The notes beneath the pieces were generated by a model. It made no database searches, was not told the origin of the DNA, and saw nothing but the letters and a program-made list of their open reading frames with translations. A stretch of DNA of 64,000 bases from Pseudoalteromonas arctica. GTDB lineage: Bacteria > Pseudomonadota > Gammaproteobacteria > Enterobacterales > Alteromonadaceae. This document shows, one piece after another, positions 17,360 to 26,495 of this stretch. The position numbers and the translations under genes were made by a program. Every line of letters starts with the position of its first letter. The stretch's first letter is position 1. The stretch covers positions 1 to 64,000 of the forward strand of contig NZ_JABBMT010000003.1 of NCBI RefSeq assembly GCF_012927645.1. The letters run 5' to 3'.

Positions 17360-17434
17360 GTTATTTCAAAGTGGATTAGGGTTATTATGTTAAAGGCAGT
17401 ACTTTTACTGATATTTTTTTCATCGCAGGAGTAT

Positions 17435-17473
17435 ACAGCCTTAGCAACAGCTTTAACTATTTACTAAGGCTGT
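17435..17473 (-). terminator. Terminator-like hairpin after csgG
   Basis: ACAGCCTTAG (17435-17444) and CTAAGGCTGT (17464-17473) are perfectly complementary over ten bases, just past the csgG stop codon and between convergent genes. No long U-tract is present on either strand. Confidence 0.55.
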
Positions 17474-17482
17474 CGTCGGGGG

Positions 17483-18256
17483 TTAGCTGCGCTTGGTTGC
17501 CCAGATGCCTTTATCGATGCCTTTGATGACTAGATCACTAAGGGCTTTTTCAATTGCCTGAGTTACACAAATGCTCATCGGTTCGTTATCACTAAAACCC
17601 GCTTCGGCTTCTGCTAGGCGTTTATAACTTACATAACGAAAAAAGCCTGCGTGCATTTCTTGGCTGAGTACTTTTTTGCTGGTGGCTACGGAGAGTAATA
17701 CTTGGCCGGTGCGCACATCTACGGCACGTAAGTAAATCGAGATTGCGTCTTCACGGTACAGTTCTGATGCGCCAATACCAAAATATTCCATACCAAAGCC
17801 ACCTGTTTTTACATTGGTGTCGTAGCTGATAATACCGCCCTCTAAAATTATTTTGGCGGTGGTCAGTGGTGGTAGTTCTATCGCATTGGGCTGCTCTGCT
17901 TGGGCAGCACGAATAATTTTTCTCTCAGTCAGGATATTTTGTAATCCTTCGCGCTCAACAGGAATAAACCAATCTGATTCATGCAGTGCTTGCATTAAAA
18001 TTGAGTTAGCACCTTGAGTGACGGCAGTTGAAAAAGAGCTGACATTACCTTGTGGTTTATATTGCCCGGTTTGATCGCGAAAGGAGTAAACTGAAACCGC
18101 AATACTGCCCGCAGGTGTTGGCAATTGTTGCAATGCTTGGAAGGTTTGCGTTGGCTCCAAACTGGTTGCTTGTTGTGGTGATGGTGGGATCAAATTACCC
18201 ATGCTACTGCATGCGAATAAAGTAAGGCTGAGTACTGCAATAAATAGCGATTTCAT
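17483..18256 (-). CDS. csgG: Curli secretion channel lipoprotein CsgG
   Basis: This 257-residue protein has a lipoprotein signal with lipobox LFACSS. The CsgG domain follows: SIAVSVYSFRDQTGQYKPQ, STAVTQGANSILMQALHES-WFIPVEREGLQNILTERKIIRAA, and the channel strand region GGFGMEYFGIGASELYREDAISIYLRAVDVRTGQVL. CsgG forms the nonameric outer-membrane pore for curlin export. Its ATG directly follows the csgF stop (TAAATG). It is the last gene of the curli operon and is followed by a hairpin. Confidence 0.96.
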   Translation of the reverse strand: MKSLFIAVLSLTLFACSSMGNLIPPSPQQATSLEPTQTFQALQQLPTPAGSIAVSVYSFRDQTGQYKPQGNVSSFSTAVTQGANSILMQALHESDWFIPVEREGLQNILTERKIIRAAQAEQPNAIELPPLTTAKIILEGGIISYDTNVKTGGFGMEYFGIGASELYREDAISIYLRAVDVRTGQVLLSVATSKKVLSQEMHAGFFRYVSYKRLAEAEAGFSDNEPMSICVTQAIEKALSDLVIKGIDKGIWATKRS

Positions 18257-18685
18257 TTAGCTAAACCTCGGCACTTCAATGACCACAACACTGTTGTCGG
18301 TGGTGTTAGTTATTCGCACTGTAATTGAATCTACGGTACTGGTGATCACTTGAATTTCATAATCACCACTTAAAAAAATTGAATCTTGGTTAAAAATACT
18401 TTCATCTATATCTTCACCAAAGGCAATATCAGTGATCTCTCTTACCATGCGGTTTAAATAGGTACGTTCTAAAGAATTTTGAAATTTTTCTGCGTAGCTT
18501 TGTTCAATTATTGGCGCTTTATGCTTGTTCTGTGCTTGTGCTTTGTTGAGCAACATACTGGCATTGAGCGGGCTACCACCAAAACTTGGATTAATCGGGG
18601 TATACACAAGTTCTGTGGCAGAGATTGATAAGGGAAATAATAATACTATTATTGTTGTTATATATTTTCTTGAGTTGGGGATCAT
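18257..18685 (-). CDS. csgF: Curli assembly protein CsgF
   Basis: Starting at ATG 18685 gives MIPNSRKYITTIIVLL..., a normal signal peptide cleaved after SISA. The mature N-terminus TELVYTPINPSFGGSPLNAS is the hallmark of CsgF, the segment that inserts into the CsgG pore. The total of about 142 residues matches E. coli CsgF (138). Start codons further upstream, including ATG 18697, lie inside csgE and add a charged leader, so they are unlikely. CsgF caps the CsgG channel and couples secretion to nucleation at the surface. Confidence 0.94.
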   Translation of the reverse strand: MIPNSRKYITTIIVLLFPLSISATELVYTPINPSFGGSPLNASMLLNKAQAQNKHKAPIIEQSYAEKFQNSLERTYLNRMVREITDIAFGEDIDESIFNQDSIFLSGDYEIQVITSTVDSITVRITNTTDNSVVVIEVPRFS

Positions 18686-18686
18686 T

Positions 18687-19088
18687 TTACCATCCATTTT
18701 TTGCCATATCTGGCGACGCTTTATGCAAATTAGAGCGCGCCATCGCATCCATAACACTGTATAAGGCGTGTTCTACACGTTCATCAATAGGTTCTAAACG
18801 ACGCCCTAAATAGGTGATATATACAATTTGATTATTCATCACTAAGCTTAGCTTTGTGCCTGCCCGAGGAAGTACGGTTTCTTTTATTTCAATGTTAAAA
18901 CCTGCGGTTAAAGGTAGATCGCGCCAAAGGTTTGAAAACTCAAAATAAAACTGGTGACCAAAGCGACTAATGCTGCGGTCGAGCACTAGGCCATCAATTT
19001 CTAATTCGTCAGCGCTTTGAGATAGGGGGCTGAAGAACGTTAGAAAAATCAGGCTTAGAGTCACAATAAGCGTGTTAATTAATGTCAT
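18687..19088 (-). CDS. csgE: Curli assembly chaperone CsgE
   Basis: This 133-residue protein has a signal peptide ending PLSQSA. The mature sequence shows the CsgE pattern DGLVLDRSISRFGHQFYFEFSNLW, FNIEIKETVLPRAGTKLSLVMNNQIVY, and a C-terminal VEHALYSVMDAM. CsgE is the periplasmic specificity factor that caps CsgG. It lies 34 bases downstream of the curlin gene and immediately before csgF, consistent with one transcript. Confidence 0.95.
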   Translation of the reverse strand: MTLINTLIVTLSLIFLTFFSPLSQSADELEIDGLVLDRSISRFGHQFYFEFSNLWRDLPLTAGFNIEIKETVLPRAGTKLSLVMNNQIVYITYLGRRLEPIDERVEHALYSVMDAMARSNLHKASPDMAKNGW

Positions 19089-19122
19089 GTTTAATAGGGG
19101 GCCGTGCTGACCCCCAATATCC

Positions 19123-20568
19123 TTATTCTTGGGTCACAGTTGCTGTGTTATAATCACCCACTTGAGTGATCATGACAGAACTGTTTGAAGCGGTGATCGC
19201 ACCTTCAACTAAGTTGCCATTACCTACTTGTGTGACAGTAAAGTTGATATTGTCACCACCAACGATAAATGCACCCGTATCGATACCTGCTACCATATTC
19301 ATATCGCCTTGTTGCGAAATATCGATAGAATGGTTGTTGCCCTCCATAACTAAGTCAATCGCATTTAGATCGCCACTTTGGCTAAAATCAACGCTATTAT
19401 TATTGCTATTTAGTACACTTGCAAAGGTTAGTGTTGCTTCATTTGTGCTGCCTAATTGGCTAATATTAATGTTATTATCACTTGCAGTAAGCGATGTGTC
19501 AGGGTATGAAGATTGAACTATAGCGGTATTCATGTCGCCGCCTTGCGCTAAATCAACGTTGTTGCCGTCGCCATTAAAATTAGCTATGTGAGTGCTGTTT
19601 TCGTTACCAATTTGAACGCTTGATAATTCATTGTCAGCACCATTTGTGCCCAAGTAGGCTTCGTTCATTGAGCCACTTTGCATCACTGTGAGTTCATTGT
19701 TATCACCGAGCACATCAACGCCAACCTGATTATTTTCTTGTCGTTGATCAACTGAAACTTGATTGTCATTACCGGCAAATAACGCCGATGTGAAGGCATT
19801 ACTATTACCTTCTTGATCAATAGATAGCGTGTTTTCATCGCCGCGAATAGAAGCAACCGTAACACCGTTGAAATCACCTTCTTGTTCAATCACTATTTCA
19901 TTTGCATTACCAATGAGTTCAGTAAGTGTAAAAGCGTTAAATAAGCCGGTTTGAGTAATTTCGATAGTGTTATCGTCACCACTTAGAGCTGTCAGCGTTG
20001 TTTCATTTAAAAGGCCCGTTTGAGATGCGCTAATACTGTTGCTATTACCTTGCAAATCAAAATTATAGAACCAATGACCACCATCTTGCTGAGTAATTTC
20101 AATGTCGTTAGCATCACCTTGTACAACATTAATCGCTTCGTTATTAATATCGAAAAAGCCCGTGCCATACTGCGCTACAGTGATTGAGTTATCATTGCCT
20201 GTTATATCTGATAGGGCACCGTTGACTGCGCCGTCTTGGCTGTGGCTTAGGGTGTTGTTATTGCCTGTTGCAAACGTTAAAGACACGTTTTGCATTTGTT
20301 TTTGAGCAACATAAATGCTGTTGTTATCGCCTACACTTGCTACGTTTGCTTCAAGGCTATCACCGCGTTGTGTGACAACTACATCGTTACCTATACCTTG
20401 CAATGATGTTTGTTCAATAGAGATGACATTGTCTATATCAGTCGTTGACACTTGACTTGCTAATACTGAGGTTGATTGGTTTTTATCATCAATATTTGCG
20501 TGTGCAACAAAGCTTGAACTTAATGCAACTGCGATTGCATATGTCAATAAAGATTTCTTTAACTTCAT
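19123..20568 (-). CDS. Giant curlin-repeat amyloid protein (CsgA/CsgB-like)
   Basis: This 481-residue secreted protein (signal peptide ending VAHA) consists of curlin repeats from about residue 45 to the end. The spaced pattern is G-x-x-N-x-x-x-I-x-Q-x-G-x-x-N, with roughly 18-20 units of about 22 residues, for example DNTIEITQTGLFNAFTL. E. coli CsgA and CsgB are 151 residues with five repeats each. There is no second curlin gene or csgC here. It is the first gene of the operon with csgE, csgF and csgG, so it should be the major exported subunit. Whether it nucleates itself cannot be told. Confidence 0.9.
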   Translation of the reverse strand: MKLKKSLLTYAIAVALSSSFVAHANIDDKNQSTSVLASQVSTTDIDNVISIEQTSLQGIGNDVVVTQRGDSLEANVASVGDNNSIYVAQKQMQNVSLTFATGNNNTLSHSQDGAVNGALSDITGNDNSITVAQYGTGFFDINNEAINVVQGDANDIEITQQDGGHWFYNFDLQGNSNSISASQTGLLNETTLTALSGDDNTIEITQTGLFNAFTLTELIGNANEIVIEQEGDFNGVTVASIRGDENTLSIDQEGNSNAFTSALFAGNDNQVSVDQRQENNQVGVDVLGDNNELTVMQSGSMNEAYLGTNGADNELSSVQIGNENSTHIANFNGDGNNVDLAQGGDMNTAIVQSSYPDTSLTASDNNINISQLGSTNEATLTFASVLNSNNNSVDFSQSGDLNAIDLVMEGNNHSIDISQQGDMNMVAGIDTGAFIVGGDNINFTVTQVGNGNLVEGAITASNSSVMITQVGDYNTATVTQE

Positions 20569-21162
20569 GATTTTTCCTTAACTTATAATTATTAGAGCAG
20601 TCATTAATGGGTTGTTGATACCTTAATGTTCTGCATAGTTTGTTCGGCATGCCTTGCCGATTTAAGTTTGTGACATCAAGAGCAAAAAGCTCACTCATGC
20701 AAAAGTGAGTGAAGAGTTATATTGATATACAGTGTTGTGTTTTATGCAATTAATGCTTTTTTACTTACGAACTGCAATCAATTGACGGTTAACTTTATTG
20801 TGTAAATGTAATGTTCGAAATCATCTCTTTTTATGATTTTTAATATGCTTTATTTTCAATTGCTTGCTTGTTTTATAGCCGTAGTGAGCTTGGAGGCTTC
20901 AATAATCTGGTAATAAAGGATGGGGTGAGTAATGCCTATATTGATTGCTAATTACTCATAAAAACGATTGTATTGTTAATAAATTGACCGCTAAAAACAG
21001 TGTTAAAGACTGGTTTTTGGGTGGTTTATTGAATTTTTTCTTGTCTGGTTTAGGTTTTCTCTGTCATTTATAGTGCTTGCCACAGTGATATCGCAAAAGT
21101 AGTGAAGTTAGCGAAACTTAGTAGCAAAGCTAAGTTAATATTTCTAACTATGGATACAAAAT
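20569..21162. other. Long intergenic region, curli promoter side
   Basis: These 594 bases separate the divergent curlin and subtilase genes. They are very AT-rich and contain no coding frame that I can support; a 69-codon minus-strand frame at 20489-20698 overlaps the curlin gene and looks spurious. The length suits complex regulation of the curli operon, but I cannot identify a defined CsgD or other binding site. Confidence 0.5.
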
Positions 21163-23664
21163 ATGAAAACTAAATTATCTATTTTAAGCTTGGCTATTTT
21201 GCCATGTCTAGCTGCAGCGCAAGTAACTACAATTGCTGCGGAGCCTTCAGTGCGAGCCTCTCAAGACTCATTGCTTGTTATGTATAAAAAAGGCACTTCT
21301 GTGGCAATGCGTAGTCAAGCTCGCAGTTTGGTAAAAGCTAAAGTGAGTGATTTAAATAAAGATGGTGTTGATGATAACTATTCGTCAATTTTATCTGGTC
21401 GCCTAGCTAAGTTTGAAGTAACTGGCATGAGCACCAAGCAAGCAATTAAATTACTGCAAACACATGCTGCGATTGAATATGTTGAGCCAGATTATCGAGT
21501 GAGTATTGCAACAGCTCCCAATGATCCTGACTTTTCAAAGTTATGGGGATTACATAATGAAGGCCAATCTGGTGGGACGGCTGACGCGGATATCGATGCG
21601 CTAGAAGCTTGGTCAATTACAACGGGCAGCAAAGATGTTGTGGTGGGAGTTATCGATACAGGTGTAGATCACAGCCATAGTGATTTAACGGCAAATATAT
21701 GGGTAAACCCGAATGAAATCGCAGGTGATGGTATCGATAACGATGGTAATGGCTACATTGATGACGTACATGGTATTAATGCTATTACGAATGTTGGCGA
21801 TCCAATGGATGACCAAGGTCACGGTACGCATGTATCAGGAACAATCGGCGCGGCAGGTAATAATAATAACGGTGTAGTGGGTGTTAATCATGAAACGGCG
21901 ATTGTTGGTTGTAAGTTTTTAGATGCAGGAGGCAGTGGCTCTACATCCGGCGCTATTAAATGTATTGACTATATGGTGAGTTTGAAAAATGCGGGTGTCA
22001 ATGTCCGCGTACTCAATAACAGCTGGGGTGGGGGAGGCTCTAGCCAAGCGCTTGCTGATGCGATCACTGCCAGTGAACAAGCTGACATTTTATTTGTTGC
22101 AGCAGCAGGTAATAGCGCAGTTGATAATGACCAAAATCCACATTATCCATCAAATTATGAGCATGAAAGTGTGTTGTCAGTTGCCAGTACTGATAGAAAT
22201 GATAATATGTCAGGCTTTTCACAATGGGGTTTAACCAGTGTTGACCTTGGTGCACCAGGCAGCGCTATTTATTCAACTGTACCCGGTAATGGCTATGCAA
22301 CCTACTCTGGTACATCAATGGCTACACCTCATGTTGTGGGTGTTGCTGCTTTGGTATTGTCACTGAATCCTGAGCTATCAACAAGTGAGCTTAAACAGCT
22401 GCTGATGAGCAGTGGTGATGACAATACTCAGTTACAAGGTAAAACTGTCTCAGGTAAACGCCTTAATGCTAATAGAGCGCTTGAAGAAGCGGATCCAGCG
22501 CCCAGCTTTAAGCTATCAGTTACACCGACATCGCAACAAATTACGGCAGGTGAGAGTGCAACCTATACTTATGAAATTGGCTCAATAGCTGAGTGGGATG
22601 GAGTGGTCGCTCTCGAACTGGTGAGTGATTTGGCGCAGGCGAGTTTATCTGCAACAACCGCGACGCCGGGCGATACCGTGATCTTAACGGTGCCTACTTC
22701 AGAATCAACACAATGGGGTCGTTATGACTTTAGCGTCAATGCATCTTCTGGCGAGTTGGCTAAGCAAAAGTCAGTAAGCTTGTTAGTTGATCCTGTTGGC
22801 TTAAATGACTTTACTTATACAAATGATACCGCAGTAGCAATCCCCGATAATAATGTTGAGGGTGTTGACTCTGTGATCACTGTAAATGATCCACTGACTG
22901 TTTTTGCAACTCAAGCGAGTATTGATATTTCTCATACTTACATTGGTGATTTAATCGTTACGTTAACCTCGCCAAGAGGAACAAGTTCTACATTGCACAG
23001 TCAGTCAGGCGGTAGCGCAGATGATATAGTACAAAGCTACTCTTTAGCTGATTTTAATGGCGAAGTGGCAACGGGCGATTGGGTATTACATGTTGAGGAT
23101 GCCTATGCAGAAGATACTGGCACATTGAATAATTGGTCGCTTACATTAAGTGCAATAGGTGAGGTAACTCCGCAGCCACCACAAGCTGGTTTTGACTATG
23201 ATGCACAAGCTTTAACAGTCTCGTTTACGGATTCAAGCAGCGATGCAAATAATGATATTACACAATGGAGCTGGGACTTTGGTGATGGTGTAACTTCAAC
23301 AGATGTAAACCCTGTTCATAGCTATTCGCAATCAGGTAACTACCAAGTTACATTAACTGTAACCGATAGTGAAGGTAATACTGATTCATCAGTACAGACC
23401 GTGGTAGTTAGTGATGTTGCAATTGCCTTGAGTGTAACCCGCGCTAATAAAACACGCTTAAACACTATGCGTGTTGCTCTTAGTTGGGAGCAAGTGGGTG
23501 CTCAATCACTTAATGTATACCGCAATGGTGAGCTTGTAGGAACAACGACTGATAACGGTCGCTATCGAGACTTCTTACGTAATGCAACTTTACCTGCCTA
23601 TGATTACCAAGTGTGTATTACAGCAGATGTATGTTCAAATATTGTAACAGTGACATTTGAATAA
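21163..23664 (+). CDS. Secreted S8 subtilisin-like protease with P and PKD domains
   Basis: The 833-residue precursor has a signal peptide, an I9-like propeptide (about 35-112, ending AIEYVEPDYRV) and a subtilase domain with Asp165 (VIDTG), His220 (GHGTHVSG), oxyanion Asn317 and Ser385 (GTSMATPH). DNDGNGYIDD may bind calcium. A P/proprotein convertase domain follows (about 545-665, ISHTYIGDLIVTLTSPRG). A PKD domain (about 675-755, WSWDFGDG, YSQSGNYQVTLTVTD) and a short Fn3-like C-terminus (LSWEQVGAQSLNVYRNG) complete it. Such enzymes degrade protein in sea water. It stands alone with its own terminator. Confidence 0.95.
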   Translation: MKTKLSILSLAILPCLAAAQVTTIAAEPSVRASQDSLLVMYKKGTSVAMRSQARSLVKAKVSDLNKDGVDDNYSSILSGRLAKFEVTGMSTKQAIKLLQTHAAIEYVEPDYRVSIATAPNDPDFSKLWGLHNEGQSGGTADADIDALEAWSITTGSKDVVVGVIDTGVDHSHSDLTANIWVNPNEIAGDGIDNDGNGYIDDVHGINAITNVGDPMDDQGHGTHVSGTIGAAGNNNNGVVGVNHETAIVGCKFLDAGGSGSTSGAIKCIDYMVSLKNAGVNVRVLNNSWGGGGSSQALADAITASEQADILFVAAAGNSAVDNDQNPHYPSNYEHESVLSVASTDRNDNMSGFSQWGLTSVDLGAPGSAIYSTVPGNGYATYSGTSMATPHVVGVAALVLSLNPELSTSELKQLLMSSGDDNTQLQGKTVSGKRLNANRALEEADPAPSFKLSVTPTSQQITAGESATYTYEIGSIAEWDGVVALELVSDLAQASLSATTATPGDTVILTVPTSESTQWGRYDFSVNASSGELAKQKSVSLLVDPVGLNDFTYTNDTAVAIPDNNVEGVDSVITVNDPLTVFATQASIDISHTYIGDLIVTLTSPRGTSSTLHSQSGGSADDIVQSYSLADFNGEVATGDWVLHVEDAYAEDTGTLNNWSLTLSAIGEVTPQPPQAGFDYDAQALTVSFTDSSSDANNDITQWSWDFGDGVTSTDVNPVHSYSQSGNYQVTLTVTDSEGNTDSSVQTVVVSDVAIALSVTRANKTRLNTMRVALSWEQVGAQSLNVYRNGELVGTTTDNGRYRDFLRNATLPAYDYQVCITADVCSNIVTVTFE

Positions 23665-23701
23665 AAGCACTTAACATTTAAAAAATTCCCCGTGCAGTAT
23701 C

Positions 23702-23734
23702 AAGCCTTGTTGTTCCCCGACAAGGCTTTTTTAT
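23702..23734 (+). terminator. Terminator of the subtilase gene
   Basis: AAGCCTTGT pairs perfectly with ACAAGGCTT across a nine-base loop, followed by a run of T, 38 bases after the stop codon. Confidence 0.9.
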
Positions 23735-23915
23735 TTGCCTACCATTTCGTTCCCGATAGTAAAACTCAGCACTTCAAACGGCTAATTATATTATCAGATA
23801 GTCGTATTGTGGATTTTAGTAGGCTCTGCTAACGTTCAATGGTTACCCATCGTTTGAAATTCGGAGCGACTGACAACGCGCTCTATAATACAAATATAAA
23901 AAGAGAAACGTGCTT

Positions 23916-25388
23916 ATGATCATCTTTTTTATCTGCCTAACTATTTTAATATTAGGTTACAAGTTCTACAGCCCTTTTGTAGAAAAACAAGCTGGGATGG
24001 ACGCCACTATTGATACTCCACAAAAACGCTTTAGCGAAGGTGTTGATTATGTTGCAATCCACCCCGTACGTGCGTTTTTAATTCAGTTTTTAAATATTGC
24101 AGGGGTAGGCCCAATATTTGGCCCTATTCTCGGTGCTCTATACGGGCCAGTTGCTTTAGTTTGGATTGTACTCGGTAATGTATTAGGTGGCGCAGTACAC
24201 GACTTTTACTCAGGTGTTATGAGTATAAAAGAGGATGGTAAAAGCTTGCCTGAAATTGCAGGTAAATATTATAACCTTGTATTTAAAGGCTTTATGTTAA
24301 TATTTACGGCTATGTTACTATTTTTTGTCGGCGTAGTATTCATAATGAGCCCCGCTGGATTATTAAGTAACTTAGACGTATTTAAAGATACTATATTTGC
24401 TAATAATACCTTTTGGGTTTTGGCAATTTTGGCCTACTACTTTTTAGCCACTTTACTGCCAATAGATAAAATCATTACTAAATTTTACCCCGCTTTTGGT
24501 TTGTTAATGATAGTGATGACAGTTGCAATTGCTGTATCACTGTTAATTAATGCGCCACATTTACCAGTTGCAGGTGACTTTTTAGCGTATTTTGAAGCTG
24601 ATCATGCTCATGATTTTTTAACTCCCAATCCAGATGGATTACCAACTTGGCCGTTATTGTTTATTACTATAACCTGTGGTGCTATTAGTGGTTTTCACTC
24701 AACGCAAGCGCCAATTGTTGCACGTTGCTTAACTAACGAAAAATACGTTCGTCCAGTTTATTACGGTGCAATGATGTGTGAGGGTATTGTTGGTTGTGTA
24801 TGGGCATTAGCAGGTATTGCTGCGTTCCCAGAAGGTTATGCCGGTCTAAAGGCGATGCTTGATTTAGGCGGCCCAGGTTTAGTAGTTAATCATATAGCAA
24901 ACAGTTATTTAGGTGTGTTTGGTGGTATTATGGCGATTATTGCAGTGGCAGTATTCCCAATTACCTCAGGTGATACAGCGTTTCGTTCGCTGCGCTTAAC
25001 GGTGGTTGATGCCTTTAACATCCCACAAAGTTTGCGTAATCGTTTATTGCTTGCAGTACCAATTTTGACTATTGCATATTTTATGACTAAGCTCGATTTC
25101 TCGGTTATTTGGCGCTATTTTGCATTTTCAAATATGTTGCTATCGACCAGCGTATTGTGGCTTGCAACTAAGTACCTATTTGACCGTGGAACATTCCATT
25201 GGATTGCGAGCATTCCTGCAGTAATTGCTACAGCAGTTACGTTATCGTACATAATGACTGCGGCAATTGGCTTTAACTTATCAAGTGATATGGGCAAACC
25301 AATAGGTGTTGTGGTTGCTGTAGTAGGGTTTATTGTATTAGTTATAGTACATTCGAAACATACAGGTAAAGTAAAAGTTACTCATTAA
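23916..25388 (+). CDS. cstA: Carbon starvation protein CstA family transporter
   Basis: ATG 23916 is preferred, nine bases after AAGAGA; a GTG at 23910 is too close to that site. The protein of about 490 residues is polytopic and has CstA hallmarks: the N-terminal KRFSEGVDYVAIHPVRAFLIQFLNIAG-GPIFGPILGALYGP, VHDFYSGVMSIKEDGKSLPEIAG, and FHSTQAPIVARCL. It is the short class (about 490 residues rather than 700), lacking extra C-terminal helices. CstA-type proteins import peptides or pyruvate. It is flanked by terminators and appears monocistronic. Confidence 0.9.
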   Translation: MIIFFICLTILILGYKFYSPFVEKQAGMDATIDTPQKRFSEGVDYVAIHPVRAFLIQFLNIAGVGPIFGPILGALYGPVALVWIVLGNVLGGAVHDFYSGVMSIKEDGKSLPEIAGKYYNLVFKGFMLIFTAMLLFFVGVVFIMSPAGLLSNLDVFKDTIFANNTFWVLAILAYYFLATLLPIDKIITKFYPAFGLLMIVMTVAIAVSLLINAPHLPVAGDFLAYFEADHAHDFLTPNPDGLPTWPLLFITITCGAISGFHSTQAPIVARCLTNEKYVRPVYYGAMMCEGIVGCVWALAGIAAFPEGYAGLKAMLDLGGPGLVVNHIANSYLGVFGGIMAIIAVAVFPITSGDTAFRSLRLTVVDAFNIPQSLRNRLLLAVPILTIAYFMTKLDFSVIWRYFAFSNMLLSTSVLWLATKYLFDRGTFHWIASIPAVIATAVTLSYIMTAAIGFNLSSDMGKPIGVVVAVVGFIVLVIVHSKHTGKVKVTH

Positions 25389-25406
25389 AATAATCCATTG
25401 AGATTA

Positions 25407-25434
25407 AAAAGCGAGCAATTAGCTCGCTTTTTTG
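25407..25434 (+). terminator. Terminator of cstA
   Basis: AAAAGCGAGC and GCTCGCTTTT form a ten-base perfect stem with a five-base loop and following T run. It could also serve the convergent ABC operon, because the minus strand ends in AAAA/TTTT symmetry. Confidence 0.9.
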
Positions 25435-25464
25435 TTACTTTACTGTTGTATTACAGATAATAGT

Positions 25465-26481
25465 TTAGATTGCGCGTTTGTATACCGCGAGTGGATGTGA
25501 CGTACTTAATGATACGTGCACGCTATCGCCAGGGTATACCACAACTTCGTGGCTTACGCGGCTAGTAACCACTGTTTTACAGGCAAGCTCTACAGCACAT
25601 AAACGACTCCCGCCTTCAAAGCGTACCCATACCACCACACCGTTGTTGCCAATCTCACCTTGTACTAGCATGACATCGTCGGGGCGAAGTAGCACGTCGA
25701 CCTCACCTTGTAGGCAATCTACGCCGTGAGCGGGCACATTGCCGATGGCAGTAGTTGCTTGATTATTCTCAAAATGCCCCCTAATAAAACTTGCTTCACC
25801 TAAAAAACGTGCCACAAAGCGGTTGTTGGGCACACTAAAACAGCGTTCAGGAGTATCAAGTTGCTGGATTTTTCCGGCTTTTAGCACACCCACACGATCA
25901 CCTATTGATAAGGCTTCTTCTTGATCATGAGTTACCCAAATTGCTGGCACACCTGCTTTTTTAAGAGCGTTTCGGATATCCCAGCGCAGCATATCTTTTA
26001 GTGCCGCATCAAGATTTGAAAGCGGCTCATCAAGTAACACAAAGTCAGGTTGATGGGCAAGAGTACGTGCTAGTGCAACGCGTTGTTTTTGACCGCCGGA
26101 AAGGGTGGCTGGCTTTTTATTACGAAAGTCATCAAGACCAAGCAGGGCTATCCAATGATCGGCAATGGCGGTATCTTTTAAACGAAAGCCAATGTTTTGC
26201 TCAACGGTTAAATGAGGAAATAACGCAAAGTCTTGGAATACCATACCTACGCTGCGTTTTTCAGGCGGCACTGTTAATTTAGGAGTGGCTTGCCATTTAC
26301 CTAGGTTAATTTCACCTTCGCTAATAGGGATTAGTCCTGCCAGTGCTTGTAAAATTGTGCTTTTACCACAGCCCGTAGGGCCTACTAGCATGAGGATTTC
26401 ACTTTCACCAAGCGCCAAGTTTAGGTCGCTTACTACACGGTTACTGCCATAATCTATAGACAACTGACTTACAGATAGCAT
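25465..26481 (-). CDS. fbpC: Iron(III) ABC transporter ATP-binding protein (FbpC-like)
   Basis: This 338-residue ATPase has Walker A GPTGCGKST, Q-loop VFQDFALFPHL, signature LSGGQKQRVALARTLA, Walker B FVLLDEPLSNLD and switch His in WVTHDQEEA. A C-terminal TOBE-type region (LRPDDVMLVQG) places it with FbpC/PotA-type importers. It is the last of four minus-strand genes that begin after a Fur box, so iron is the likely substrate. The permease ends 14 bases upstream. Confidence 0.92.
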   Translation of the reverse strand: MLSVSQLSIDYGSNRVVSDLNLALGESEILMLVGPTGCGKSTILQALAGLIPISEGEINLGKWQATPKLTVPPEKRSVGMVFQDFALFPHLTVEQNIGFRLKDTAIADHWIALLGLDDFRNKKPATLSGGQKQRVALARTLAHQPDFVLLDEPLSNLDAALKDMLRWDIRNALKKAGVPAIWVTHDQEEALSIGDRVGVLKAGKIQQLDTPERCFSVPNNRFVARFLGEASFIRGHFENNQATTAIGNVPAHGVDCLQGEVDVLLRPDDVMLVQGEIGNNGVVVWVRFEGGSRLCAVELACKTVVTSRVSHEVVVYPGDSVHVSLSTSHPLAVYKRAI

Positions 26482-26495
26482 TTGTATTTAAATCC

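Noticed and set aside
17387..17467. Short frame MLKAVLLLIFF... of 26 codons
   Set aside because: It ends inside the csgG terminator hairpin and has no ribosome site; the hydrophobic start alone is not enough.
20489..20698. Minus-strand frame of 69 codons upstream of the curlin
   Set aside because: It overlaps the curlin start in another frame and lacks a ribosome site.
22064..22255. Frames inside the subtilase gene
   Set aside because: They are shadows of the catalytic domain and have atypical composition.
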